Below, one piece after another: positions 8,523 to 17,120 of a DNA stretch of 64,000 bases. The stretch comes from Aeolococcus sp050734155 (lineage in GTDB: Bacteria > Chloroflexota > Dormibacteria > Aeolococcales > Aeolococcaceae). The translations under genes and the position numbers were made by a program. The DNA lies in the NCBI GenBank assembly GCA_050734155.1, contig JBOHUD010000020.1, positions 1 through 64,000 of the forward strand, read 5' to 3'. Within the stretch, counting starts at the first letter, position 1; every line of letters starts with the position of its first letter. The notes under the pieces were generated by a model. It worked only from the letters and a program-made list of their open reading frames with translations. It was not told the origin of the DNA and did no database searches.

Positions 8523-10273
8523 CAGCGCCCGGGGGGGCGCGGACGCCGCCCCGGCGCCCCCGCGGCCGCGGCGACGGTCTCCACCGCCTCACCGCGCAGC
8601 TCGACGGCCCGGGCCAGGGCGGCGTCGGTGATGCGCCCCGACATCAGCCTGGCGATCTCCTCGAGGCGGGCCTCTCCCTCGACCGGCTCGATGCGAGCCA
8701 CGCTGCCCCGCCCGCTGTCCTGCTTGCGGACCAACAGATGGGCGTTGGCCCGGGAGGCGATCTCGGCCCGATGGGTCACCGCCACCACCTGGCGCTGTGC
8801 TCCCGCCCCGGCCAGCAGGTCGCCCACCCGCGCCGCCGTCTCGCCCCCGATCCCGGTGTCGACCTCGTCGAGGACGAGCAGGGGCGAGCCGGCCTCGGTG
8901 ACCCAGGCCGACAGCGCCAGCACCAATCTCGACAGCTCGCCGCCGGAGGGACCGTCGCCGAGCCCTACCGGGGTGGCGCCGCGGTTGGTGGCGAGGCGGA
9001 ACTCCACCTCGTCGATCCCGGCGGGGCCGCAATGGAGCAGCGCGCCGCCGACCTCGACCCCGGCCGGGTCGGCGCGGCGCTCCAGGGCGATGCGCAGCCG
9101 CGCGTGGGGCAGCTCGAGGAGACGGAGCGCGCCGCCCACCTCAGCCTCGAGACGCCGTGCCGCCTGGCGGCGGCGCGCCGAGAGCTCTCCCGCCAGCCGC
9201 CCGGTGAGGGCCCGAGCGGCTGCCACCTCGGCCTCCGCCGCGGCCAGGCGGGCGCCGCCGTCCTGGCCGGCGGCCAGCAGCTCGGCTGCCGCCTGGAGGG
9301 CCGCGGCCGCCTCCTCGATCGAGCCATGGCGGCGCCGCACCCGCGCCAGGATGTCGAGCCGCTCCTCGACCTCGGCGAGCCGTCCCTGGTCGAGCCCGAC
9401 GGTGCCGGCGTGGGTGCGAGCCGACGCCCCCAGCTCACGGAGGCGATCGACCAGGTCGGCCGCCTCGCCGGCCAGCGAATCGAGCGCGGTGTCCACCCCC
9501 GCCAGCGAGGTCACCGTGTCCAGCGCGCCCGCCAGCAGATCCGCCGCGCCGGGGGAATCGTCGTCACCGGACGCGGCCCGGCGCAGCCCGGCGGATGCGG
9601 CCAGCAGGGCCGAGGCGTGGCGCAGCCGGAGCCGCTCGGCAGCCAGCCGATCGTCCTCGCCGGGGAGCAGCGCCAGAGTGCCCAGGTCGGCGACGAGCTG
9701 GCGGGCCGCCTCGGTCTCGGCCGCCCCGGCGGCCTGGCGGCGGCGCACCTCCTCGAGAGCGGCCTGGGCGTCGCGCCAGGTCCCGACCGCCCGCCTCACC
9801 TGCTCGCGCAGATCGCCGGCCGCCGCCGCCGCGTCGACCAGGTCGCGCTGCCGCGACCTCTGCAGCAGGCGCTGGCTGGCACCCTGGAGAGTGATCTCGG
9901 CGAGCGCCTCCCCCGCCTCGCGAAGCAGCGTCTGCGACACCAGTGCCCCGTTGATGCGGCACCAGCCCCGACCCGCGCGGCTGATCTCCCGCGACAGCGT
10001 GGTCAGCTCATCGGGCGGAACTCCGAGCTCGGCGAGGCGGCGGTGCAGCCAGTCCGGCGCGCCGTCGAAGACCGCGGTCACCCGGGCGGCGCCGGCGCCG
10101 GCCCGGACGGGGTCGCCGTCGACGCGCGCGCCCAGGGCCAGGCGCAGCGCGGTGACGCAGAGCGACTTGCCCGATCCCGTCTCGCCGGTCAGCGCCGTGA
10201 AGCCGCCGCCCACCGCCACCACCACCTCCTCGAAGACGGCGAGGTCGCGAATCCGCACCTCGACCAGGCTCAC
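8522..10273 (-). CDS. recN: DNA repair protein RecN
   Basis: RecN is an SMC-like ATPase acting at double-strand breaks. The 583-residue protein has Walker A GETGSGKSLCVTALRLALGA near residues 30-49, two coiled-coil arms of Ala/Arg/Glu-rich sequence around a short central segment, the signature GGELSRLVLALSAWV and Walker B PLLVLDEVDTGIGGETAARVG. The GTG start overlaps nadK as GTGA. The tlyA-nadK-recN order is conserved in many Gram-positive-type genomes. Confidence 0.95.
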   Translation of the reverse strand: MSLVEVRIRDLAVFEEVVVAVGGGFTALTGETGSGKSLCVTALRLALGARVDGDPVRAGAGAARVTAVFDGAPDWLHRRLAELGVPPDELTTLSREISRAGRGWCRINGALVSQTLLREAGEALAEITLQGASQRLLQRSRQRDLVDAAAAAGDLREQVRRAVGTWRDAQAALEEVRRRQAAGAAETEAARQLVADLGTLALLPGEDDRLAAERLRLRHASALLAASAGLRRAASGDDDSPGAADLLAGALDTVTSLAGVDTALDSLAGEAADLVDRLRELGASARTHAGTVGLDQGRLAEVEERLDILARVRRRHGSIEEAAAALQAAAELLAAGQDGGARLAAAEAEVAAARALTGRLAGELSARRRQAARRLEAEVGGALRLLELPHARLRIALERRADPAGVEVGGALLHCGPAGIDEVEFRLATNRGATPVGLGDGPSGGELSRLVLALSAWVTEAGSPLLVLDEVDTGIGGETAARVGDLLAGAGAQRQVVAVTHRAEIASRANAHLLVRKQDSGRGSVARIEPVEGEARLEEIARLMSGRITDAALARAVELRGEAVETVAAAAGAPGRRPRPPGR

Positions 10274-11172
10274 CGGCGCGCCTCCAGGACCGGGGGGCCC
10301 TCGTCGGTTGCATCGTCGGGACGCAGAATCGCCGGCCGTTCCAGGTCCTTCAGCGGCAACCCGAAGCGGACCTTCTCGCGCAGCCGGCGCAGGAACGAGG
10401 GCGAGTCGTCGAAGCGCACGAAGGCCAGCTCCGGTCCGGGCCTGATGATCATCTCAGCCCCGTCGCGGAGCCGCATCTCGGAGATGCCGTCGGCGGCGAC
10501 GTTGACCCGGCCGCGCTCCACCGTGACGCGCAGACTGACCATCTCGGGGAGCACGATGGCCCGCGAGATGACCGCGTGCGGGGCCAGGGGCACCACCACG
10601 ATTGCCCGAACCCGGGGATCGATCGGGGGACCACCGGCGCTGAGGGCGTACGCCGTCGAGCCCGTGGCGGTGGCGATGACCACCCCGTCGGCATCGAAGT
10701 CACCGAGAAGCTCGCCGTCCTGCTCCACGCGGATGCGCGCCAGGGCGACTTCACCGGACTTGACCGCGACCTCGTTGAGGGCCAGCGCCTGCCACGCCGG
10801 GGTGTCCGCCTCGCCGGGGACGGTGGCCTCGAGCATGGAGCGACGCTGGGTGTGGCACCGGCCCGCCGCGAAGGCGTCGAGCGCGATGGGCAGGTCGGCG
10901 ACCTCGACGTCGGTGAGAAAGCCGAGCCGGCCGCGGTTGGCGCCGAGCACCGGGATGGCGCGCGGCGCCGCCAGGCGGGCCCCGTAGAGGAAGGTGCCGT
11001 CCCCACCGATGGTGACCAGCAGCTCGGTGCTGCCGGCGTGCTCTGCCAGCCTCGCCTCGGGCTCGCGCACCTCGATCCAGACGTCGAACCCGAGCTGGCG
11101 CGCCCGGGCCGCGGCGGGCTCGGCGGCGTGCTGCTCGCCGGGATGGAGAAGGAACCCGATTTCGCGGCTCAC
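10270..11172 (-). CDS. nadK: NAD kinase
   Basis: It makes NADP from NAD. The GGDGTFLYGAR motif, the NRGRLGFLTDV segment, the LNEVAVKSGE motif and the glycine-rich TATGSTAYALSAGGPPI block are all present. I place the start at GTG 11172, giving a 300-residue protein that begins SREIGFLLHPG and a GTGA overlap with tlyA; the upstream in-frame methionine at 11208 lies inside tlyA. Confidence 0.95.
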   Translation of the reverse strand: MSREIGFLLHPGEQHAAEPAAARARQLGFDVWIEVREPEARLAEHAGSTELLVTIGGDGTFLYGARLAAPRAIPVLGANRGRLGFLTDVEVADLPIALDAFAAGRCHTQRRSMLEATVPGEADTPAWQALALNEVAVKSGEVALARIRVEQDGELLGDFDADGVVIATATGSTAYALSAGGPPIDPRVRAIVVVPLAPHAVISRAIVLPEMVSLRVTVERGRVNVAADGISEMRLRDGAEMIIRPGPELAFVRFDDSPSFLRRLREKVRFGLPLKDLERPAILRPDDATDEGPPVLEARR

Positions 11173-11930
11173 CGGCGCTCCTCTCCCAGAATCAGATGCA
11201 CCAGCCACTCCTGGTTGCCCCTGGAGCCACGCACGGCGGCGGCGACAGGGGCGCGAGGGCGGGCGCCGAGCGCGTCCGCCGCCCAGCCGCTGAAGGCCTG
11301 CAGCGCCGCCGCGGTCGCCGTCGGGTCGCGGACCACACCGCCTCGGGCCACCTGGCCGCGGGTCACCTCGAACTGCGGCTTGAACAGGGCCACCACCTCG
11401 GCGCCGGGGGCAAGGCGGGTGAGGTTGGGGAGCACCGCGCGCAGCGAGATGAAGGAGAGATCGAGCGTCAGCAGCGAGGGCGCCGGGCCGTCCAGCGCCG
11501 CCAGGGTGCGGACGTTGGTGCGATCCATGACCACGACCCGCGCGTCGGCCGCGAGCCGCGGATGGAGCTGGCCGTGGCCGACATCGACGGCGTAGACGAG
11601 CCGCGCGCCCCGGTGCAGGAGGACGTCGGTGAAGCCCCCCGTGCTGGCGCCGGCGTCCAGGCAGACGCGCCCGGCGCAGTCCACGCCGAAGTGGTCGAGA
11701 GCCGAGTCGAGCTTCAGCCCGCCCCGTCCCACCCAGGGATGGTCGCGGTCGGTCAGCCGCACCTGGGCCGCCGGGGCCACGGCCAGAGCCGCGCTGGCGG
11801 CGCGCACCCCCTCGACCTCGACCAGCCCGGCGGCGACCAGAGCCTGGGCTCGCCGCCGGGTCTCGGCCAGGCCACGATCGACGAGCAGGTCGTCGAGGCG
11901 GCGATGCGACAGGGTGGCCACGGCACTCAT
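11169..11930 (-). CDS. tlyA: TlyA-family rRNA 2'-O-methyltransferase
   Basis: An S4 domain (RRLDDLLVDRGLAETRRRAQALVAAG) is followed by an FtsJ-like Rossmann methyltransferase with the S-adenosylmethionine motif DAGASTGGFTDVLL and catalytic-type residues in RGGLKLDSALDHF, LDLSFISL and LFKPQFEV. Such proteins methylate 16S and 23S rRNA riboses. The annotated start is ATG 11930, but a TAGGAT hexamer overlaps that ATG. GTG 11921, seven bases after the hexamer, is therefore a credible leaderless start and would remove only three residues. Confidence 0.92.
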   Translation of the reverse strand: MSAVATLSHRRLDDLLVDRGLAETRRRAQALVAAGLVEVEGVRAASAALAVAPAAQVRLTDRDHPWVGRGGLKLDSALDHFGVDCAGRVCLDAGASTGGFTDVLLHRGARLVYAVDVGHGQLHPRLAADARVVVMDRTNVRTLAALDGPAPSLLTLDLSFISLRAVLPNLTRLAPGAEVVALFKPQFEVTRGQVARGGVVRDPTATAAALQAFSGWAADALGARPRAPVAAAVRGSRGNQEWLVHLILGEERR

Positions 11931-11934
11931 CCTA
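11929..11934 (-). promoter_or_regulatory. -10 box of tlyA, leaderless arrangement
   Basis: TAGGAT lies seven bases before the in-frame GTG at 11921. A TTGAAC hexamer at 11959-11954 sits 19 bases upstream as a possible weak -35 and covers the xseB stop. The 25-base gap between xseB and tlyA, in a region where other genes overlap, supports a separate promoter for the tlyA-to-plsC series. Confidence 0.5.
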
Positions 11935-11955
11935 CACAGACCAGCGTATGTGCGT

Positions 11956-12318
11956 TCAAAAAGGGATGTCGTCGGGGTCGACCGGGCGGCCGCGCGGGGT
12001 GGCCGCCGGGGCGGTGTCCCCGAAGAGCTGCTGCTCGGCGCTGGCGGCCCGCGGTGGCGCCGCAGCCGGGGCCTCGGCGCGATCCGTGGGGGGCTGGAAG
12101 GGCCGCTCCACCTCCCCCGCCGCACCGACCACCAGCTGGGTGATCTTCTGCTCGGTGCGGTCGAGCAACTGGGCGCAGTGCCTGATGAGGGCGGCGCCGC
12201 GCTCGTACGCGCTGATCGCCGCCTCGAGCTCCACGTCGCCGCGCTCCAGGCGGGCGATGACCAGGTCGAGCTCGGCGAGGGCCGCCTCGTAGCTCAGGGT
12301 CGTGAGGTCGTCAGCCAT
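11956..12318 (-). CDS. xseB: Exodeoxyribonuclease VII small subunit
   Basis: XseB forms helical bundles that bind the long coiled coil of XseA. The conserved core LSYEAALAELDLVIARLERGDVELEAAISAYERGAALIRHCAQLLD occupies residues ~7-50. A Pro/Ala-rich tail of about 55 residues follows, which is longer than the ~80-residue family norm. The start ATG 12318 overlaps the end of xseA by eight bases; the longer upstream frame is a shadow. Confidence 0.93.
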   Translation of the reverse strand: MADDLTTLSYEAALAELDLVIARLERGDVELEAAISAYERGAALIRHCAQLLDRTEQKITQLVVGAAGEVERPFQPPTDRAEAPAAAPPRAASAEQQLFGDTAPAATPRGRPVDPDDIPF

Positions 12319-13729
12319 GCTGGTCCCCGTTGTCAGGCCGCTGCCCCGGCCCGTCATCGTACATTCGTTCGGGATCGAGCGGCACCTCGGCACCTCCGGA
12401 CAGCACCCGGCTGACCAGGCTGCCGCGCGCCAGGCGGGTGCGCAGGACCGCCCCGGCAGCGACGCCGGCCGAGCTGGTGATGACGCCACCACCGGCCGCA
12501 TCGACTGTGATCGAGTAGCCGCGCTCCATGACCCGCAGCGGCGAGAGCGCGTCGAGGCGGCTGCCCACCCCCTCCAGGTGACGGCGGCGCGCGCCCAGCA
12601 GCGCTCTCACCTCGCTGCCCAGCCGGGTGGCGCGGCCGCCCAGACGCTCGCGGTGCACGGGCAGCGCCCGCAACGGCGAGTGCAGCGCCAGCGCTCCCCG
12701 GACGCGCTCGAGGTGGCGCTGCCGGGTGGTGACGGCGGAGAGCAGCGCGGAGCGGAGCCGGACGCCGCGCACCTGAACGTCCTGGCGCAGCCGCGACACC
12801 CGTGCCGCCGGGGAGAGCTGGTCGAGCCGCCGCCAGCGGCGCTGGGCTCCCTCGCGCTTGTGGACCAGCTCGCCGCGGAGGCCGTCGCGCAGGCGGCGCT
12901 CGCGGGCCGCGAGTTCTCCGCGAAGCTGGCCACAACTCGGGACAGCGGTCTCCGCCGCCGCCGACGGGGTGGCGGCGCGATGGTCGGCGGCGAGGTCGGC
13001 GATGGTGAGGTCGGTCTGGTGGCCGACCCCGCAGACCACCGGCACCGGGCAGGCGCGGATGGCCCGAGCCACACCCTCGTCGTTGAAGGCCATGAGGTCC
13101 TCGAGCGAACCGCCGCCGCGCACCAGGAGCACCACCTCCACCCCATCCACCCGGCCGGCGCGGCGCAGGGCGGCGACGATGGTCTCGGCGGCGCCCTCGC
13201 CCTGCACCGTCGCCGAGGAGAAGACCACGTCGACGCATGGGGCGCGCCGGCCCATCACGGTGATCACGTCGTGGAGAGCGGCGCCCGATCGCGAGGTCAC
13301 CACGGCAACTCGGGCCGGAAGCAGCGGCAGCCGCCGCTTCTGACGCTGGTCGAACAACCCCTCGGCGAGCAGGGCGCGCTTGCGCTGCTCCACGGCGAGG
13401 GCCAAAGCCCCCACGCCGCTCGGCTCCAGGCGATCGACCAGCAGCTGGTACCGACCCTGTTGCGCGTAGACGGTGACCTGCCCGTGGGCGATGACCGTCA
13501 TGCCGTTCTCAGGAGCGAAGGGCACGCGCATCGCCTGGGTGCGGAAGCAGACCGAGCCCAGCGCGGAGGCGCCGTCCTTCAGGGTGAAGTAGAGATGGCC
13601 CGAGGCGGGGCGAGTCAGGTTGCTGATCTCACCCTCCACCAGGACGTCCTCCAGCTCAGGCCGGGCGGAGAGCGCGCTGCCCACCAGCGCGGTCAGCTCG
13701 GTGACGGTGTACGGACCGCGAGCGCTCAC
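12311..13729 (-). CDS. xseA: Exodeoxyribonuclease VII large subunit
   Basis: An N-terminal OB-fold (VLVEGEISNLTRPASGHLYFTLKD) is followed by the catalytic domain with RVAVVTSRSGAALHDVITVMGRR, the GGGSLEDLMAFNDEGVARAI block and CGVGHQTDLTIADLAADHRAATPSAAAE. An Arg-rich coiled coil comes next and then the C-terminal ERGYSI segment. The length of 472 residues is typical. The GTG start overlaps the nusB stop as GTGA. Together with XseB it degrades single-stranded DNA from both ends. Confidence 0.95.
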   Translation of the reverse strand: MSARGPYTVTELTALVGSALSARPELEDVLVEGEISNLTRPASGHLYFTLKDGASALGSVCFRTQAMRVPFAPENGMTVIAHGQVTVYAQQGRYQLLVDRLEPSGVGALALAVEQRKRALLAEGLFDQRQKRRLPLLPARVAVVTSRSGAALHDVITVMGRRAPCVDVVFSSATVQGEGAAETIVAALRRAGRVDGVEVVLLVRGGGSLEDLMAFNDEGVARAIRACPVPVVCGVGHQTDLTIADLAADHRAATPSAAAETAVPSCGQLRGELAARERRLRDGLRGELVHKREGAQRRWRRLDQLSPAARVSRLRQDVQVRGVRLRSALLSAVTTRQRHLERVRGALALHSPLRALPVHRERLGGRATRLGSEVRALLGARRRHLEGVGSRLDALSPLRVMERGYSITVDAAGGGVITSSAGVAAGAVLRTRLARGSLVSRVLSGGAEVPLDPERMYDDGPGQRPDNGDQHG

Positions 13730-14151
13730 ACCCGCTCCCGCGCGATCTGTCCGAGGACCCCGTTGACGTACTGCACCGCGTCGTCGCCCGCGTAGGCGCG
13801 GGCCAGCTCCAGCGATTCGTCGACGACCACGGCGACCGGGGTGCCGTCGCTGTGCAGCAGCTCGCAGGTTCCCAGGCGCAGCACCGCGCGCTCCACCTTG
13901 CCGACATCGGCCAGCGACCAGCGGCTGGCCGCGCCCACCGCGGCGTCGATGCGCTCGCGGTCCTCCAGGCAGGCGAGCACCAGGCGCTGCGCGAAGGCCA
14001 GCACGTCGGCGGTGGCGCCGACCTCACTCGCCTGGTAGGCGAGCGACGCGCCGGCGTCCTTGTCGGTGCCCTCCAGCTCGAACAGCACCCGCAGGGCCAG
14101 CTCGCGCCCGCGGCGGCGGCGCCCGCGCCCGCCTCCGCCGGGAGTGGTCAC
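13726..14151 (-). CDS. nusB: Transcription antitermination factor NusB
   Basis: NusB binds boxA RNA with NusE during antitermination of rRNA operons. The 141-residue protein starts with an Arg/Gly-rich stretch, RGRRRRGRELALRVLFELEG, then shows the all-helical NusB fold with KVERAVLRLGTCELLH and VVVDESLELARAYAGDDAVQYVNGVLGQI. The GTG at 14151 overlaps the upstream Asp23-family stop as GTGA and is the only sensible start close to the conserved region. Confidence 0.93.
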   Translation of the reverse strand: MTTPGGGGRGRRRRGRELALRVLFELEGTDKDAGASLAYQASEVGATADVLAFAQRLVLACLEDRERIDAAVGAASRWSLADVGKVERAVLRLGTCELLHSDGTPVAVVVDESLELARAYAGDDAVQYVNGVLGQIARERV

Positions 14152-14534
14152 GTGAACACGACCTCGCTGACGAAGACGTTCACCGCCGTCAGCGGCAGTC
14201 CCAGCATCCTGCGGATGGCGTCGCCGACCGATCGCTGCACCTGCGCGCCCACGGCGGCGACGCTGGAACCGGCCTCCATGACGATCCAGAGATCGATGAG
14301 CAGGCCATCGCTGCGCAGCTCGACGCGCACGCCGCGGTGAGCGACGCGGCGGCGCAGGATGCGCTCGATGGACTGGCCACCGGGACGGTACATGGCGTGC
14401 ACACCGTCGACCTGCAGAGCGGTGAGCGCGGCGATCCAGGCGACCACGTCGTTGGCGACCCTGGTGATGCCGGGTGCGTCGCGGCCGCGCTCGCCGCCGT
14501 CGATCTCCACGGTCGGGACTGCTTCGGTCATCAC
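14148..14534 (-). CDS. Asp23/Gls24 family protein
   Basis: This small protein (128 residues, or 127 from ATG 14531) has the family hallmarks GITRVANDVVAWIAALTALQVDGVHAM and a C-terminal VQRSVGDAIRRMLGLPLTAVNVFVSEVVF. Asp23-type proteins are membrane-associated factors linked to cell-envelope homeostasis in Firmicutes, where the same efp-asp23-nusB neighbourhood occurs. GTG 14534 and ATG 14531 are adjacent (GTGATG) and both touch the efp stop, so start choice hardly alters the product. Confidence 0.87.
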   Translation of the reverse strand: MMTEAVPTVEIDGGERGRDAPGITRVANDVVAWIAALTALQVDGVHAMYRPGGQSIERILRRRVAHRGVRVELRSDGLLIDLWIVMEAGSSVAAVGAQVQRSVGDAIRRMLGLPLTAVNVFVSEVVFT

Positions 14535-15088
14535 ACCCTCTCCACGTACTTCGCGGTGCGGGTGTCGACGCGGATGCGGTCACCCTCGTTGACGAAGAGA
14601 GGCACGTCCACCACCAGCCCGGTCTCCACCGTGGCCGGCTTGAAGGCGGCGTTGGCGGTGTCGCCCTTGAATCCCGGGTCGGTCTGCGCCACGGTCAGCT
14701 CGACAGACGTGGGCAGATCGATGCCGAGCACCCTGCCGTCGTAGGTGAGCAGGAACAGGTTGTCGTTCTCCTTGAGGTACTGGCGGGCGTCACCGAGCTG
14801 TGCTGGGCTGAGCGGGAACTGGTCATACGTGGAGGTGTCCATGACCACATAATCGTCGCCGTCCTGGTAGAGGTACTGCGCCTCGCTGCGCTCGATGCGC
14901 GCGCGTCCGAACTTCTCCTCGGGGCGGAAGGTCTCCTCGGTGACTGCACCCGTCTGGAGGTTCTTGAACTTGGCGCGGACGATGGCGGTGCCCCTGCCCT
15001 GCTTGTTGTGGGCGAACTCGAGCACCTGGAGCAGCTCGCCCTGGCGCTCGACGGTGTTGCCGGGTCGCAGCTCGCCGGCGTTGATCAT
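14531..15088 (-). CDS. efp: Elongation factor P
   Basis: EF-P rescues ribosomes stalled at polyproline. The 185-residue protein has the three beta-barrel domains of the family, ending with the VDTRTAKYVERV signature. The P-site loop reads HNKQGRGTAIV: the residue at the tip, normally the modified lysine (position 32 in Bacillus numbering), is arginine, and the usual preceding proline is glutamine. This resembles the Thermus-type loop rather than the lysylated or rhamnosylated forms. No EpmA- or EarP-like modification gene is seen in the window. Start ATG 15088 overlaps the aroQ stop as ATGA. Confidence 0.95.
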   Translation of the reverse strand: MINAGELRPGNTVERQGELLQVLEFAHNKQGRGTAIVRAKFKNLQTGAVTEETFRPEEKFGRARIERSEAQYLYQDGDDYVVMDTSTYDQFPLSPAQLGDARQYLKENDNLFLLTYDGRVLGIDLPTSVELTVAQTDPGFKGDTANAAFKPATVETGLVVDVPLFVNEGDRIRVDTRTAKYVERV

Positions 15089-15540
15089 CGCGAGGTTCCC
15101 GTTGGTGCCGGGCCGGCGAGGCGCACGGCGGTTTGCAGCGCCATCACGTAGCCGTCGACTCCCGCCCCGGTGATGACCGCGCTCGCCGCCGCGGCCACGT
15201 GTGAGATGCGACGGTACTCCTCGCGGCCGAGGATGTTGCTGAGGTGCACCTCGACGACCGGTCCGTCGAAGGCGCGAAGCGCGTCGGCGAGGACCACGCT
15301 GGTGTGGGCCAGCCCTCCCGGGTTGATCACCAGCGCAGCTGCGCTGCCGCTCTCCTCCTCGATCAGGTCGATGAGCGCGCCCTCGTGGTTGCTCAGCTCC
15401 CAGCGCAGCTCCACCCCCAGCGCCTCGGCTTCGCGGCGGAGACGATCATGGATCTCGGCGAGCGTGACCCGGCCGTAGATCTCGGGCTCGCGGCGGCCGA
15501 TGGTGCCGAGATTGGGTCCGTTGAGCACCAGGATCCTCAT
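15085..15540 (-). CDS. aroQ: 3-dehydroquinate dehydratase, type II
   Basis: It performs the third shikimate-pathway step, dehydrating 3-dehydroquinate. The dodecameric type II enzyme is recognised by LVLNGPNLGTIGRREPEIYG, ELSNHEGALIDLI, VINPGGLAHTSVVLADAL and VEVHLSNILGREEYRRIS. It lies between the aroKB fusion and efp with four-base overlaps on both sides, so it is part of one shikimate operon with aroC. Confidence 0.96.
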   Translation of the reverse strand: MRILVLNGPNLGTIGRREPEIYGRVTLAEIHDRLRREAEALGVELRWELSNHEGALIDLIEEESGSAAALVINPGGLAHTSVVLADALRAFDGPVVEVHLSNILGREEYRRISHVAAAASAVITGAGVDGYVMALQTAVRLAGPAPTGTSR

Positions 15541-17120
15541 GCCGCGATCGCCTCCGCGAGAGCCTGGCGGACGGCCCCGGGCCCGATCACTATCCCCGTC
15601 ACCGGCTCACCGCGGCGCCGCAGCAGCACCCAGCGGGCCACCCCGCCGCGCGCCTTCTTGTCCAGACCGAGCCGGGCGGCGATGTCGGTCGCGCCCAGCT
15701 CGGGCCGGCGGGTCAGCCCGCAGGCGTCGAGGAGCTGGTCCTGGCCCGCGATGTCCCCTGGCGGGCATCCCGACTCGACGATGCTGAGCGCCCCCGCCAC
15801 CCGCATGCCGAAGGCCACCGCCTCGCCATGGTCGAGGCCCGCGCCGGCCCCCGTCAGCTCCTCCACCGCATGACCCACCGTGTGTCCGTAGTTGAGAATC
15901 GCCCGGCGGCCCGCCTCGCGCTCATCGCCGGCCACCACGTCGGCCTTGAGCTCGCAGCATCCGCGCACCAGCGCGCAGATCGCGTCGCTGTCGCGCGCGA
16001 GCCCAGCCGAGAGGCACCGCTCGACCAGGCCGGTGAGGTGGACGCCGCCGACCATAGACGATTTCACGATCTCGGCGAAGGCGGACCGGAAGGAGCGGTC
16101 ACCCAGCTGCTCGAGAACCGCGGGATCGCACAGCACCGCGCGGGGCTGCCAGAAGGCGCCGGCGAGGTTCTTGCCGCGGCGCAGGTTGACCGCGGTCTTG
16201 CCGCCGACCGCGCTGTCCACCATGGCCAGCAGGGTGGTGGGGACCACCACCCAGGCGATGCCGCGCAGGTAGGTGGCCGCGACCAGGCCGGTGACGTCGC
16301 CGATGCTGCCTCCGCCCACGGCAACGATGCAGTCGTCGCGTTCCAGGCCGGCGTCGCTGCAGCGCTCCAGGAGCGCCCCGGCGACGCTCCAGCGCTTGGC
16401 CTGCTCGCCTCCGGGGATGGCCACCACGGACGTGGCCACGTCCCGGCGCCGCAGGGCGAGGGCGAGCTGCTCGGCGACCCCCGACACCGCCAGGTCGGCG
16501 ATCAGAACCGCGCGCCGTGCCGTCGCCGGAACGTGGTCACCGATGGCGTCGAGGGTCCCGGCGCCCACCCGCACCAGGTAGGGGTGGGCGGTGGCGACGC
16601 GGACCGCTCCGCTCACCGCGCCGGCGATCCGCTCGGCCACCTCGGCGGGGGTGCGCAGGTCGGTGTGGACGTGCAGCTGTGCCCGGGCATGGGCCACGCC
16701 GCGCGCCGCACGGAGGTGGCGGAGGGCCGCCTCAGGAGAGCCGCCGAGCAGTGGACGACCCTGCCCGTCCGGCGCCAGCCTCGCCGCCAGCCCGGAGTCG
16801 GCGGCGTCGAGGCAGACCACCGTGGCCCGGCGTTCCAGCACCTCCAGGGCGCCGGGCTGGCCGACCAGGCCGCCGCCCGCCGCGATCACCAGTGGCTCGC
16901 CCGTCGCCAGCGCCAGCTCCGCGGCCCGCCGCTCCTCGGCTCGGAAGCGCGCCTCTCCGAGGTCGGTGAACGCCTGGGCGACGCTCATCCCCAGGTGGCT
17001 CTCCACAGCAGCATCGGTGTCCACCCAGCCGCGTCCCAGTCGCGCCGCCAGCAGCGGGGCCACCGAGCTCTTGCCGGTGCCGGGCAGCCCGACCAGCACG
17101 ATGTGGCCGATGCCGCTCAT
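15537..17120 (-). CDS. aroKB: Bifunctional shikimate kinase / 3-dehydroquinate synthase
   Basis: A 527-residue fusion. Residues 1-~165 are shikimate kinase with P-loop GLPGTGKSSVAP, WVDTDAAVE, the ERRAAELALATGEPLVIAAGGG substrate region and QGRPLLGG lid. Residues ~175-527 are NAD- and metal-dependent dehydroquinate synthase, with VAVGGGSIGDVTGLVAATYLRG, PTTLLAMVDSAVGGKTAVNL, the metal-binding FAEIVKSSMVGG and NYGHTVGHAVEEL, and DHGEAVAFGM. The two halves carry out steps 5 and 2 of the shikimate pathway. All catalytic motifs look intact. ATGA overlaps join it to aroC and aroQ. Confidence 0.96.
   Translation of the reverse strand: MSGIGHIVLVGLPGTGKSSVAPLLAARLGRGWVDTDAAVESHLGMSVAQAFTDLGEARFRAEERRAAELALATGEPLVIAAGGGLVGQPGALEVLERRATVVCLDAADSGLAARLAPDGQGRPLLGGSPEAALRHLRAARGVAHARAQLHVHTDLRTPAEVAERIAGAVSGAVRVATAHPYLVRVGAGTLDAIGDHVPATARRAVLIADLAVSGVAEQLALALRRRDVATSVVAIPGGEQAKRWSVAGALLERCSDAGLERDDCIVAVGGGSIGDVTGLVAATYLRGIAWVVVPTTLLAMVDSAVGGKTAVNLRRGKNLAGAFWQPRAVLCDPAVLEQLGDRSFRSAFAEIVKSSMVGGVHLTGLVERCLSAGLARDSDAICALVRGCCELKADVVAGDEREAGRRAILNYGHTVGHAVEELTGAGAGLDHGEAVAFGMRVAGALSIVESGCPPGDIAGQDQLLDACGLTRRPELGATDIAARLGLDKKARGGVARWVLLRRRGEPVTGIVIGPGAVRQALAEAIAA

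Noticed and set aside
7332..10445. A 1037-residue plus-strand open frame, and similar long plus-strand frames at 2166-4172 and 22441-24642
   Set aside because: They are antisense shadows of recN, dinG and the ATPase/membrane-protein pair. At about 70% GC stop codons are rare, and their translations are Arg/Ser/Gly/Ala-rich without recognisable domains.
11930..12125. A longer tlyA start at 12125
   Set aside because: The added 65 residues are a shadow of xseB, and a promoter-like TAGGAT lies at the true 5' end.
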